A stretch of DNA of 64,000 bases from DASXYG01 sp036502625 (GCA_036502625.1 DASXYG010000112.1:1-64000), one strand, 5' to 3'; positions 1 to 9,679 are shown, numbered from the stretch's first letter. Program-made: numbers and translations. Notes: generated from the sequence alone by a model not told the origin.

Positions 1-246
1 CGCGATACCCCGGCGCCGCCCGCGGACCCCCCGCCCGCCGCGCCCGCGGAGCCCGAGGAGGCCCCCCAGCTCCCCGACCCGGACTACCCGGGCCCCGGCG
101 ACTGGGACGGCGGCCCCGCCGACACCCTCGCCCCCGACCTCCCCGCGGACACCGATCTCCCGGCGGACCCCGATCTCCCGGCGGACCCCGATCTCCCGGA
201 AGACCCCGCACCCCCGGCGGACGACGCCCCGCCCGCCACCACCTGA
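1..246 (+). CDS. 3' end of an acidic, proline-rich protein with hexapeptide repeats (partial)
   Basis: The reading frame is open from the first base and stops with TGA at 244-246, so only the last 81 residues are present. They are rich in Pro, Asp and Ala and end in four near-identical hexapeptides of the form DLPADP, written in the DNA as 18-bp units around 136-205. No catalytic motif is visible. This looks like the disordered C-terminal tail of a surface or membrane protein. The protein itself cannot be named because its folded part lies outside the window. Confidence 0.6.
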   Translation, partial: RDTPAPPADPPPAAPAEPEEAPQLPDPDYPGPGDWDGGPADTLAPDLPADTDLPADPDLPADPDLPEDPAPPADDAPPATT

Positions 247-358
247 ACCCGGCGGATCGACCACCCGGTTGGTGCCACCACAATGGAAAGTGGTGCGGGC
301 GCAGGTGTTTCGCGCCGTACGTATGTCCATCGGATGGCCCTGGGGTGCGAGAACCGTC

Positions 359-2149
<1,791 letters not shown>

Positions 2150-2151
2150 GG

Positions 2152-2625
2152 CTAGTGACCTTCGTCACGGCGCTCGTCGAGCCGGGCGATGACCGACTCG
2201 AAGGAGCGGCCGATCGCCACCAGGTCGTCCGGCGCGACCACGTCGACGAACAGGTCGCGTACGGCCGTGACGTGCGACGGCGCGGCCTCCGCGAGGGTCG
2301 AGAAGCCCTTTTCGGTGAGGACGGCCTCCACGCCGCGCTTGTCGTCGGCGCAGGAGCGGCGCTCCACGAGCCCGGCGCGCTCCAGCCGGGAGACCGTGTG
2401 GGAAAGGCGGCTGCGCGACTGGCTCGCGCACGCGGCGAGCTCCGCCATGCGCATCGTGCGGTCCGGGGTCTCCGACAGCCGCACCATGATCTCGTACTCC
2501 GCCATCGACAGCCCGTGCCGCTTCTTGAGGTCCTGCTCGAGCGCCTCGGCGAGGCGCAGGCTGCCGTCGATGAAGGCACGCCAATCACGCTGCTGTGCGG
2601 CATCGAGCCACCGTGGTTCGACCAT
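2152..2625 (-). CDS. MarR-family transcriptional regulator
   Basis: A 157-residue winged-helix protein. The MarR core is visible as an N-terminal helical dimerisation segment, a recognition helix region (SQSRSRLSHTVSRLERAGLV) and a wing with the conserved DDKRGVEAVLTEKG. Two bases separate its stop from the ABC-F gene, which is convergent. It is divergent from the exported-protein operon starting at 2691. The short palindrome TTGACGTTCAA lies 14 bases before its start codon, suggesting it represses its own promoter and perhaps the divergent one. The ligand is unknown. Confidence 0.88.
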   Translation of the reverse strand: MVEPRWLDAAQQRDWRAFIDGSLRLAEALEQDLKKRHGLSMAEYEIMVRLSETPDRTMRMAELAACASQSRSRLSHTVSRLERAGLVERRSCADDKRGVEAVLTEKGFSTLAEAAPSHVTAVRDLFVDVVAPDDLVAIGRSFESVIARLDERRDEGH

Positions 2626-2638
2626 GGACGAATTCTAT

Positions 2639-2649
2639 TTGACGTTCAA
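2639..2649. promoter_or_regulatory. Probable MarR operator (TTGA-N3-TCAA)
   Basis: TTGACGTTCAA is a dyad with perfect TTGA/TCAA arms in the 65-bp space between the divergent MarR gene and the exported-protein operon. AT-rich TTGA/TCAA half sites are typical of MarR-family operators. Assignment to this regulator is inferred from position. Confidence 0.5.
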
Positions 2650-2690
2650 CATTTCCCCTGAACGGCCGGTTCGCGGCTAAAATCCGGTCC

Positions 2691-3449
2691 GTGCCTCCCC
2701 GACCAGCGACTCGACGCGCCGCCAAAGTGGCGGTACCCGGCCTCGTGGCGGTCGCGCTGTCGCTCACGGCCGCGTTCGGCGGGTTCACGACCGCTAAGGA
2801 ACCGCCCCCCGAGCGCTACGCCGTCGGCCAGGTCATCGACCAGACGTGGTTCCACACCCAGGTGATGAGGGCGTACGTCGCGCAGGCCGACGGCCAGAAG
2901 CCCGGCATCCCCGCGCTGCACGTCGAGCTGCGGGTCGTCAACATGACGAACGACTCCACGTACCAGGACCCGATCATCACCCTCGGCGCGGCGAAGCAGA
3001 CCTCCATGCTGCGCACCGACTGGCAGCACAGCGCGTCCATGAACGTCTACGCCGACGGCAAGCGCCGGGGTTTCCTGGCGTCCCAGGTCAAGCGCCCCAG
3101 CGGCACCGACACCTACACCCTCCCGCCGCACATCCCGGTGATCATGGACACCCAGTGGGAGATGTACACGTACGGCGAGAAGCCGGGGAACATCCAGGTG
3201 TCGGTGACCGGATTCCAGCGGCAGGACAAGGCGTTCTTCGACATCCCCCGCTACTGGACGGTCATCGCCGAGCCGGAGAAGCGCGGCATCAGCGGGCTCC
3301 AGGACGAGAAGCCCAAGATGATCGCGACCGTGCCCGTACCGCTGTCGCCGTCCGGCTTCAAGCCGCACCCGCCGGTCACGAAGCACAAGCACAAGCCGAA
3401 GCCGAAGCCGCCGAGGAAGCGGCACCACAAGCACCGGAAGCCGCGATGA
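2691..3449 (+). CDS. Exported protein of unknown function with Lys/His-rich tail
   Basis: 252 residues. A basic N-terminus and a hydrophobic stretch at about 13-30 form a signal peptide or single membrane anchor. The following domain looks like an all-beta sandwich (VGQVIDQTWFHTQVMRAYV, LHVELRVVNMT), and the last 30 residues are almost only Lys, His, Pro and Arg. Its stop overlaps the next start (ATGA), so the three genes 2691-4833 are probably translated as a unit. TAAAAT at 2678-2683 lies 7 bases before the GTG, so the transcript may be leaderless. I do not recognise a named family. The fold resembles DUF4352-like exported domains, which is an inference from sequence pattern only. Confidence 0.7.
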   Translation: MPPRPATRRAAKVAVPGLVAVALSLTAAFGGFTTAKEPPPERYAVGQVIDQTWFHTQVMRAYVAQADGQKPGIPALHVELRVVNMTNDSTYQDPIITLGAAKQTSMLRTDWQHSASMNVYADGKRRGFLASQVKRPSGTDTYTLPPHIPVIMDTQWEMYTYGEKPGNIQVSVTGFQRQDKAFFDIPRYWTVIAEPEKRGISGLQDEKPKMIATVPVPLSPSGFKPHPPVTKHKHKPKPKPPRKRHHKHRKPR

Positions 3450-4111
3450 CGCCCGGCACGCCGCGCTCGCCGCTGCGGCTCCTGGCCATCTGCATCGGCA
3501 CGGCGCTCGCGCTGGCCGGCGCGCTCGCGCTGCCCTCGATCCGGCCGACGTACCAGGAGCGCTACCGGCCGATCCACTCCGACGGCCGCATCGGGCAGAT
3601 GATCACCACGCGCGACTTCCGCATCCGCGTCCGCCAGGTGGTGCTCGCCAACTCCCTCGTCGCGAACGCCACCACCACCGGCCTGGCGTCCAAGCCGCGG
3701 GTCATCTACACCGAGTCCGTCTGGGTGGTGATCGTCGCCGACGTCGGCGCCATGCGGAAGAAGCTCGACGCCACCATGCTGGAGGGCGGCCAGATCGTCA
3801 CCCGCGACGGCACGATCTACAAGAAGGACGCCGGGATGCCCGCGAAGGACGGCACCCTCGACGACGCCATCCCGATGGGACCCACCTTGAAGCAGCGGTT
3901 CTACTTCCAGGTGCCGCGCGACCGCCTCACCGGCGCCTACTTCGAGGTCACCAAGGACGCCCTGAACTGGGACGACGACCCTCAACCGTGGCAGGAGCAG
4001 TGGTTCCTGCCCGCCGCGCGCTACAACCTCGGCTTCGACACCCCCGCGGCCACCGCGAACGCGCTGCACCACGCCGCCGAACGCATGCCCGTACCGGGGA
4101 CGGTCTTCTGA
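3446..4111 (+). CDS. Exported/anchored protein of unknown function, relative of its neighbours
   Basis: 221 residues starting at an ATG that overlaps the previous stop by four bases. A single hydrophobic segment at about 10-30 is followed by an extracellular beta-rich domain. Its opening (GRIGQMITTRDFRIRVRQVV) has the same Gly - polar turn - alternating strand pattern as the upstream protein. No catalytic residues are recognisable. It belongs to an operon of three similar small exported proteins, perhaps subunits of one envelope assembly; the function is unknown. Confidence 0.7.
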   Translation: MTPGTPRSPLRLLAICIGTALALAGALALPSIRPTYQERYRPIHSDGRIGQMITTRDFRIRVRQVVLANSLVANATTTGLASKPRVIYTESVWVVIVADVGAMRKKLDATMLEGGQIVTRDGTIYKKDAGMPAKDGTLDDAIPMGPTLKQRFYFQVPRDRLTGAYFEVTKDALNWDDDPQPWQEQWFLPAARYNLGFDTPAATANALHHAAERMPVPGTVF

Positions 4112-4833
4112 TGGCCCGGCCACCCGCCGGACCGCCGTACGGCCGCCCGCCGCGGCCGACGTTCGAGCCGTACGCCCGCAACGCGCCGCCACCACCGCCG
4201 CCCGCCCTGCCGCCGCCCACGCCGCGCCGCCCCGACCGCGACCCGCTGCGCGCCATGGCGCCGGTGTTCGCGACGCTGGCCGCGATCGGCGTCACCGCGC
4301 TGGCCATCTGGCTGCCCGTACGCGAGGCGCAGGACGAGGCGGTCAAGCACTACCCGAGCACCGCGTACATCGACGTGCCGCGCGGCACGACCCGCGCGTG
4401 GCACAACGTCAAATGGCGGCTGGTGTACCAGAAGCGGATCCCCTGGAAGTACTACACCGGCGCCTCGCCGCCCCCGGGCGACTTCGCGCGGCTGCACATC
4501 GTGCTGCACGCCACGCTGACCGGCCCGAAGGCGAAGCTCAACGGCCTCAACGCGGACAACTACCTGCACGGCGACCTGACCGGCGAGACGTTCGACTACG
4601 AGATGCGCGACCACGACGAGCGCGTCTGGGAGCCGATGTCGCTGGGCACCGACGCCCGCGCGTGGTCGACCTACCGCGCCGCCAATGGTCTCGACCTCGA
4701 CATCTACGTCGATGTGCCGCCGAGCAAGGCCACCACCGCGGCGCTCGTCGTGAAGTTCGAGGACCACCGGGACGACTTCAACTTCTCGAAGACGCCCGAT
4801 CCCCGGGAGACGGTCCTGCGGCTCGGGCACTGA
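4111..4833 (+). CDS. Membrane-anchored protein of unknown function with Pro-rich cytoplasmic N-terminus
   Basis: 240 residues; the start shares its A with the preceding stop (TGATG). The first 50 residues are rich in Pro, Arg and Gly (PPPPPPALPPPTP). One membrane segment (about 51-68) follows, then a beta-rich outer domain of about 170 residues, giving an N-in/C-out topology. This makes it a third variant of the upstream exported domain, here with a proline-rich cytosolic arm. Its last 56 bases overlap the end of the convergent membrane-protein gene, so transcription could collide there. No named family recognised. Confidence 0.68.
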   Translation: MARPPAGPPYGRPPRPTFEPYARNAPPPPPPALPPPTPRRPDRDPLRAMAPVFATLAAIGVTALAIWLPVREAQDEAVKHYPSTAYIDVPRGTTRAWHNVKWRLVYQKRIPWKYYTGASPPPGDFARLHIVLHATLTGPKAKLNGLNADNYLHGDLTGETFDYEMRDHDERVWEPMSLGTDARAWSTYRAANGLDLDIYVDVPPSKATTAALVVKFEDHRDDFNFSKTPDPRETVLRLGH

Positions 4834-6103
4834 CCCGCTCGGCCTCGCGCTCCGCGATCCGCTCGGTGATCAGGCCGTACGCCGCCGCGAGCACCGCGAT
4901 CTGCAGCACCTGCTGGATCAGGTCGCGGCCGAAGTTCACCGGCACGATCAGGACGTGCCAGGTGCCCATGTCGCGCGGGCCGATCAGCCAGGTCGCGGCC
5001 AGCCACGCCTGCTGCGCGACCACCTCGCTCAGCCCGTAGCACAGCGCGAACGCCGCGAACAGCGGTATGCCGCCGCGCCAGACCAGGCGTACGGCGTACG
5101 CGAGCGGGAGGTACTTGTCGCGGAAGTCCGCCGACAGGCCGCCGAGCGGGCGCCGCATCAGTCCGCGCATGCCGCTCAGCCGCTCGGCCGCGCCGCCGAG
5201 CCGCGTGCCGCCCAGCACCTCTCTGTGGTCGTGCACCTCCACGCCGTACACGATCGCGGCGATGGTCAGCCACACGAGCGGCAGGATCAGCCCGTCCTTG
5301 GCCAGCGCGAGCAGGTCGCCCAGCCGGCCCCAGAGGTCGGCGAGCCAGGGCAGCGCCTCGCCGATGTTGTTCAGCGCGCTGGACGCGCCGACCCACGCGC
5401 GGCGGCCGCTCAGCCAGTCGGACGCCTGGCCGAACGTCACCGCGGCGGAGCTGATGCCGAACAGCGTGAACGCCGTTTCGAAGAACGCCGCGGCCAGGCC
5501 GGACATCCGCCCGGGGCGGCCCTTCTCGCGCTGCGACATGTGCCGGCGTTCGAGCAGCATCCGGATGAGGAAGGACCCGCCGGCCAGCGCCCACGCCACC
5601 CGGATGTCCGGTATGACGTACGTCTCGCCGGGGTCGTTCAGGTGGTTGAACGTGCGCTTGAGGTCGGCGAAGGAGAACGTCGCGGCGTCCTTGAACAGCA
5701 GGCCCCACGCGACGTAGACGATCATGAAGGGGAGCAGCGACCGGCCCAGGACGTCGACGAACCGCTCGCCCGGTTCGTCGTCGGACGCGGTACGGCGGCG
5801 CAGCATGTACAGCATGCCCACCGACAGGGTGGCCGTGGCCAGCAGGAACAGCACGAACAGCAGCACGACCCCGACGCGCCGCAGCTCCGGGTGGGAGCCG
5901 CGGCCGATCTCGGCGGCCAGCCACGGCAGCACCCACCGGGCGAGCTGCCCGCCGGCGAACCACAGCACCAGCCACGGCAGGTAGCGCCCGCCCAGCCGCA
6001 GCGCGTGCCACGGCAGCAGGACCGGCGAGCCGGGCGCCGGAAGCCACGCCCGCAGACGGGACGCGGCCGGTGCCGGGGGAGGGGCCTGAGGGGTCGGGTG
6101 CAT
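4778..6103 (-). CDS. Multi-pass membrane protein of unknown function
   Basis: 441 residues with about eight hydrophobic segments, a Pro/Ala-rich N-terminus and a charged hydrophilic C-terminus. A conserved-looking amphipathic loop lies between segments 3 and 4 (SFADLKRTFNHL). There are no transporter signature motifs I can name. It converges on, and overlaps by 56 bp, the third gene of the exported-protein operon, and may be functionally linked to it by position. It could be an accessory membrane component of the same envelope system or an unrelated gene. Confidence 0.65.
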   Translation of the reverse strand: MHPTPQAPPPAPAASRLRAWLPAPGSPVLLPWHALRLGGRYLPWLVLWFAGGQLARWVLPWLAAEIGRGSHPELRRVGVVLLFVLFLLATATLSVGMLYMLRRRTASDDEPGERFVDVLGRSLLPFMIVYVAWGLLFKDAATFSFADLKRTFNHLNDPGETYVIPDIRVAWALAGGSFLIRMLLERRHMSQREKGRPGRMSGLAAAFFETAFTLFGISSAAVTFGQASDWLSGRRAWVGASSALNNIGEALPWLADLWGRLGDLLALAKDGLILPLVWLTIAAIVYGVEVHDHREVLGGTRLGGAAERLSGMRGLMRRPLGGLSADFRDKYLPLAYAVRLVWRGGIPLFAAFALCYGLSEVVAQQAWLAATWLIGPRDMGTWHVLIVPVNFGRDLIQQVLQIAVLAAAYGLITERIAEREAERVSARAAGPSPGDRASSRS

Positions 6104-6198
6104 CGCCCGCGATGTTATGGCGTCGCCGTACGTCCTGTCAGGCGCGCGTACGGTACCGGACCGCCCGGTCGCGGAGGGTCACGGTGGCCACTCGGTGG

Positions 6199-6690
6199 TC
6201 ACTCGGCGTCGAACGGGGCGAGGAGCGTACGGAGATGGCCGGCGAGGACCTTCTGCGCGCCGGCGTCGAGGCCGGCGAGGAGCTCGCGCTCGCGGTCCAG
6301 GAGGTCGGCCATGGCGGAGTCGGCGCGCTCACGGCCCGCGGTGGTCAGCCGCACCAGAACACCGCGCTTGTCGCCGGGGTCGCGGCGCCGCTCCACGAGG
6401 CCGGCCGCCGCGAGCCGGTCGATGCGGTTCGTCATGGTGCCGGACGTCACAAGGCCGGCGCGCATCAGCCGCCCCGGGCTGAGCTCGTACGGCGCGCCCG
6501 CGCGGCGCAGCGTGGTCAGGACGTCGAACTCCCACGACTCGAGGTCGTGGCGGGCGAACGCCGCGCGGCGCGCGCGGTCGAGGTGGCGGGCCAGCCGGGA
6601 GACCCGGCTCAGCACCTCGAGCGGCGCCACATCCAGGTCGGGCCGTTCCGTACGCCAGGCGGCGACGACCCGGTCGACGTCATCGTTCAC
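6199..6690 (-). CDS. TamR-like MarR-family regulator
   Basis: 163 residues with the MarR fold: helices 1-2, recognition region SPGRLMRAGLVTSGTMTNRI, and wing DPGDKRGVLVRLTTAGRE. It is divergent from tam with a 53-bp intergenic space carrying two related palindromes. In streptomycetes the divergently encoded TamR controls trans-aconitate methyltransferase and responds to aconitate or citrate; that knowledge plus gene order and operators supports the name. Ligand residues were not verified. Confidence 0.85.
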   Translation of the reverse strand: MNDDVDRVVAAWRTERPDLDVAPLEVLSRVSRLARHLDRARRAAFARHDLESWEFDVLTTLRRAGAPYELSPGRLMRAGLVTSGTMTNRIDRLAAAGLVERRRDPGDKRGVLVRLTTAGRERADSAMADLLDRERELLAGLDAGAQKVLAGHLRTLLAPFDAE

Positions 6691-6704
6691 GGAACCATCC
6701 TAAT

Positions 6705-6718
6705 TCTTGACATCGAGA
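6705..6718. promoter_or_regulatory. TamR-like operator, copy 1
   Basis: TCTTGACATCGAGA is an imperfect dyad (TCTTGA/TCGAGA, 2-nt centre). It contains a -35-like TTGACA at 6708-6713 for tam and matches the core of the stronger palindrome 31 bp downstream. Confidence 0.55.
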
Positions 6719-6735
6719 CAACTACCCTGCTGGAA

Positions 6736-6755
6736 TTCTCTTGATGTCAAGAGAA
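6736..6755. promoter_or_regulatory. TamR-like operator, copy 2 (20-bp palindrome across the tam start codon)
   Basis: The 20-mer has perfect 9-bp arms TTCTCTTGA and TCAAGAGAA around TG. It covers the TTG/ATG start of tam. A regulator bound here would block initiation of transcription of tam and, through TTGACA on the opposite strand (6750-6745), also its own promoter. Confidence 0.65.
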
Positions 6756-7535
6756 ACCGTCCCCGTCTGGGACCCCGCGCAGTACACCCGCTACGCGGAC
6801 GAGCGCTCGCGCCCCTTCCACGAGCTCACCGGCCGGATCCGCGCCACCGACCCGGCCACGGTCGTCGACCTCGGCTGCGGGCCCGGCGACCTCACCGCCA
6901 CCCTCGCCGACCGCTGGCCGCGCGCCCAGGTCACCGGCGTCGACAGCTCGCCCGACATGATCGCCCGCGCCGCCGCGCTCACCCGCGACCGGCTCGCCTT
7001 CGCCCAGGCCGACGCCGCCACCTGGGCGCCGTCCGCACCGCCCGACGTCATCACCGCGAACGCCCTCTTCCAGTGGATCCCGGGCCACGACGCGATCCTG
7101 ACCCGCCTCGCCGGCGCCCTCGCGCCCGGCGGCACGCTCGCGTTCCAGGTGCCCGGCAACTTCGGCGCGCCCTCCCATGTGCTGCTGCGCGAGATCTGCC
7201 GTGCGCCGCGGTGGCGCGACCGCCTCGGCGACACCGTGCGCGACGCCCCCGTCGACACCCCGAGCGGCTACCTCGACCTGCTCGCCGGCGCCGACCGCAC
7301 GGTCGACGCCTGGGAGACGACGTACCTGCACCTGCTGCACGGCACCGACGCGGTGCTCGAATGGGTCAAGGGCACCGCGCTGCGGCCCATGCTCACCCGG
7401 CTCGCCGACGCCGCCGACCGCGACGCCTTCGTCGGGGAGTACGCCGCGGCCCTGCGCGACGCCTATCCCCAGCGGTCGTACGGCACCGTCTTCCCGTTCC
7501 GCCGCGTCTTCGTCGTCGCCACCGCGGCAGGCTGA
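6744..7535 (+). CDS. tam: Trans-aconitate 2-methyltransferase
   Basis: 263 residues from ATG 6744 (a TTG lies one codon earlier). SAM-dependent methyltransferase that detoxifies trans-aconitate, an inhibitor of aconitase. The family opening VWDPAQYTRYADERSRPF is clear, followed by SAM motif I VVDLGCGPGD, acidic motif VTGVDSSPDM and the post-II motif NALFQWIPGH typical of Tam. It is divergent from a MarR protein and both flanking operators look like TamR sites, so expression likely rises when aconitate or citrate accumulates. The protein is cytosolic. Confidence 0.9.
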   Translation: MSRETVPVWDPAQYTRYADERSRPFHELTGRIRATDPATVVDLGCGPGDLTATLADRWPRAQVTGVDSSPDMIARAAALTRDRLAFAQADAATWAPSAPPDVITANALFQWIPGHDAILTRLAGALAPGGTLAFQVPGNFGAPSHVLLREICRAPRWRDRLGDTVRDAPVDTPSGYLDLLAGADRTVDAWETTYLHLLHGTDAVLEWVKGTALRPMLTRLADAADRDAFVGEYAAALRDAYPQRSYGTVFPFRRVFVVATAAG

Positions 7536-7554
7536 GGCGTACGGCCGCGGCGGC

Positions 7555-8295
7555 TCAGTCGAGAAGCGCGGACGGTTCGGGGTCGCGGCGGCGCTCTTTG
7601 CGCTGCCGCTTCTCCTCGCGGCGCTCCTGCTTCTCACGCTCCTTCTCGCCGCGGCGGTGCTCCGGGCTGTCGATCTCCAGGCCCGGGTTCGGCTCGAGGT
7701 CGCGCAGGCCGTTCCAGGCCAGGTTGATCAGGTGCGCGGCCACCACCTCGCGGCGCGGCCGCCGTTCCTCCAGCCACCACTGGCCGGTCACCGCGACCAT
7801 GCCGACCAGCATCTGGGCGTACATCGGCGCCAGCTTCGGGTCGTAGCCGCGGCGCTTGAAGTCCTCGGCCAGGATGTACTCGACCTGGCTCGCGACGTCG
7901 CTCAGCAGGCTCGCGAACGTGCCGGTCGCCGCGGCAGCGTGGCGGTCCTGTACGAGGATGCGGAAGCCGTCGCTGTTCTCCTCGATGTAGGTCAGCAGGG
8001 CGATGGCCGCGCGCTCGATCTTCACGCGCTCCTCGGCGTTGCCCAGCCCCTCGACGACGGTGCTCAGGAGGTTCTGCATCTCGCGGTCCACGACGACGGC
8101 GTAGAGCCCCTCCTTGCCGCCGAAGTGCTCGTAGACGACCGGCTTCGACACCCCCGCCCGCGCCGCGACCTCCTCGATCGACGTGCCGTCGAAGCCCCGC
8201 TCGGCGAACAGTCTGCGCCCGATGTCCAGGAGCTGTTCCCGGCGCTCCTTGCCGGTCATCCGCTTCTTCCTGGACTTTGGCGCTGGCTCACTCAC
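7555..8295 (-). CDS. TetR-family regulator, probably of the desaturase gene
   Basis: 246 residues. N-terminal TetR helix-turn-helix with the classic TSIEEVAARAGVSKPVVYEHF, then an all-helical ligand domain, then an unusual 35-residue tail almost entirely Arg, Glu and Lys (EKEREKQERREEKRQRKE). It lies downstream of the desaturase in the same direction, separated by 122 bp that hold a long inverted repeat. The paired dyads upstream of the desaturase are probable binding sites. The lipid-linked partner suggests an acyl-CoA ligand, which is an inference. Confidence 0.85.
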   Translation of the reverse strand: MSEPAPKSRKKRMTGKERREQLLDIGRRLFAERGFDGTSIEEVAARAGVSKPVVYEHFGGKEGLYAVVVDREMQNLLSTVVEGLGNAEERVKIERAAIALLTYIEENSDGFRILVQDRHAAAATGTFASLLSDVASQVEYILAEDFKRRGYDPKLAPMYAQMLVGMVAVTGQWWLEERRPRREVVAAHLINLAWNGLRDLEPNPGLEIDSPEHRRGEKEREKQERREEKRQRKERRRDPEPSALLD

Positions 8296-8322
8296 TGGAT
8301 TCCGCTTCCGTCGGAGAGACAG

Positions 8323-8382
8323 ACGGACGGACCGGCGATCCCGCTCGGCGCGAGCGCCGCGGCGTGGGGCCGATCCGTCCGT
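8323..8382. repeat. Long inverted repeat between desaturase and TetR genes
   Basis: Perfect 9-bp arms ACGGACGGA (8323-8331) and TCCGTCCGT (8374-8382) enclose a second self-complementary GC-rich segment. As RNA on the minus strand this folds into a long hairpin just after the desaturase stop. It may attenuate read-through into the TetR gene or stabilise the upstream transcript. No U-tract follows. Confidence 0.4.
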
Positions 8383-8417
8383 ACTAAGGGTTTCACAGGT
8401 CCATCATGCGACATGCG

Positions 8418-9356
8418 TCACTGGACGCGCCGCGAGGCGAGCCGCTCTTCGTTCGGCCACCGCACCTTGTACGCCCAGCCCAGCTTCTCGAACGTCCAGA
8501 TCAGGCGGGCGCTGGAGTCGATCTGGCCCTTGAGCACGCCGTGGCGCGCGCAGGTCGGGTCGGAGTGGTGCAGGTTGTGCCACGACTCGCCCATCGACGG
8601 GATGGCCAGCCACCAGACGTTGCGCGCCTTGTCGCGGGTCTCGAAGTCCTCGTTGCCGAAGACGTGGCAGATGGAGTTCACCGACCACGTGACGTGGTGC
8701 AGCATCGAGATGCGGACGAGCGAGCCCCAGAAGAACGCGGTCAGCGCGCCCCACCAGCTCATCGTCAGCAGCCCGCCCAGCAGCGGCGGGAAGAGCAGGG
8801 AGAAGGCGACCAGGCCGGGGAACCAGCGGTCGACGCGGACGATGTCCTTGTCGGCGAGGAGGTCGGGGGCGTACTTCGCCGGGGAGGTGCGGTCCTGCTG
8901 CATGAACCAGCCCATGTGGGCGAACGCGAGGCCCTTGGACAGGGCCTTCCAGTCGTTGCCGAAGCGCCACGGGGAGTGCGGGTCGCCCTCGCGGTCGGAG
9001 AACTTGTGGTGCTTGCGGTGGTCGGCCACCCACTGGATGACGTTGCCCTGGAGCGACAGGCTCCCCGCGACGGCCAGCGCGACGCGCAGCGGCCGCTTCG
9101 CCTTGAACGACCCGTGGGTGAAGTAGCGGTGGAAGCCGATCGTCACCCCGAACCCGGCGATCGGGTACATGATCGCGGTGATCACGACGTCCTGCCAGGT
9201 CAACCCCCATCCCCACAACAGAGGGACCGCGGCGATCAGCGCCGCGAACGGCACGCACGTGAAGATCACGACCAGCACCCGCGAGAACGTGCTCTGTGGC
9301 TCGGTATCGGGCTTGGGTTGAGGGACCTTCGGCGGGTCGAGGGCGGCAGTGGTCAT
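8418..9356 (-). CDS. Acyl-CoA / acyl-lipid delta-9 fatty acid desaturase
   Basis: 312 residues from the ATG at 9356; an AAGGAG lies about 10 bases upstream, inside the longer frame beginning at 9374, so the shorter start is preferred. Integral-membrane di-iron desaturase that inserts a cis double bond into a saturated acyl chain. The three histidine boxes are intact: HRYFTH, DHRKHH and ESWHNLHHS. Pairs of hydrophobic segments flank them. It acts in membrane fluidity control. It is followed by a TetR gene and preceded by two 14-bp dyads in its promoter, so it is probably repressed by that TetR according to fatty-acid state. Confidence 0.9.
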   Translation of the reverse strand: MTTAALDPPKVPQPKPDTEPQSTFSRVLVVIFTCVPFAALIAAVPLLWGWGLTWQDVVITAIMYPIAGFGVTIGFHRYFTHGSFKAKRPLRVALAVAGSLSLQGNVIQWVADHRKHHKFSDREGDPHSPWRFGNDWKALSKGLAFAHMGWFMQQDRTSPAKYAPDLLADKDIVRVDRWFPGLVAFSLLFPPLLGGLLTMSWWGALTAFFWGSLVRISMLHHVTWSVNSICHVFGNEDFETRDKARNVWWLAIPSMGESWHNLHHSDPTCARHGVLKGQIDSSARLIWTFEKLGWAYKVRWPNEERLASRRVQ

Positions 9357-9388
9357 GCGCTCGGACTCCTTCACTCGGCTGCATGTTC

Positions 9389-9417
9389 CTACGCCACCGT
9401 AAGCTACGGCACCGTAG
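9389..9417 (-). promoter_or_regulatory. Tandem operator dyads in the desaturase promoter
   Basis: Two related 14-bp dyads with centres 15 bp apart: CTACGCCACCGTAA (9389-9402) and CTACGGCACCGTAG (9404-9417, perfect 6-bp arms). On the minus strand a TTGTCA at about 9426-9421 precedes them, so a repressor here would cover the promoter. The likely ligand protein is the TetR regulator encoded downstream. Confidence 0.6.
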
Positions 9418-9607
9418 GTTTGACAACCCCCTGCCGGAGAGATTTACGACTCGCTAACGAGAAAGCCAAGAATCGGTCACGCGGACCGCATCAGGTGATC
9501 ACGTACGGCACTTACGGAGGTGGTGGTCCGGATTCGGCGGAGCCCGCGGCCCGTCCCGGACGCTAAAGTTGGAGACGTCGATCGCGGCGCCGAGCCGCGC
9601 CCGGCGG

Positions 9608-9679
9608 TCCGCCGTAGCGTAAGTGGCAGCGCGCCATCCTTTGGAGTTGGTAGTCCTGGTTCGAGTCCAGGCGGCGGAG
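9608..9679 (+). tRNA. tRNA-Gln (anticodon UUG)
   Basis: 72 nt, folds as a class I cloverleaf: acceptor TCCGCCG/CGGCGGA, D stem GCGT/GCGC, anticodon loop CTTTGGA giving UUG (reads CAA), four-base variable loop, T arm CCTGG-TTCGAGT-CCAGG. The CCA end is not encoded. The anticodon stem CCATC/GTTGG contains one U-U mismatch. It lies just upstream of glmU on the same strand. Confidence 0.88.

Noticed and set aside
4955..6703. Long plus-strand frame opposite the membrane-protein and MarR genes
   Set aside because: Composition is antisense-like (Arg, Gln, Ala, His) and it would overlap two well-supported minus-strand genes.
9429..9607. Search for a second gene or RNA between the desaturase promoter and tRNA-Gln
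   Set aside because: No coding frame with gene-like composition and no stable structure beyond a small CTCG/CGAG hairpin. It is probably the tRNA promoter region.
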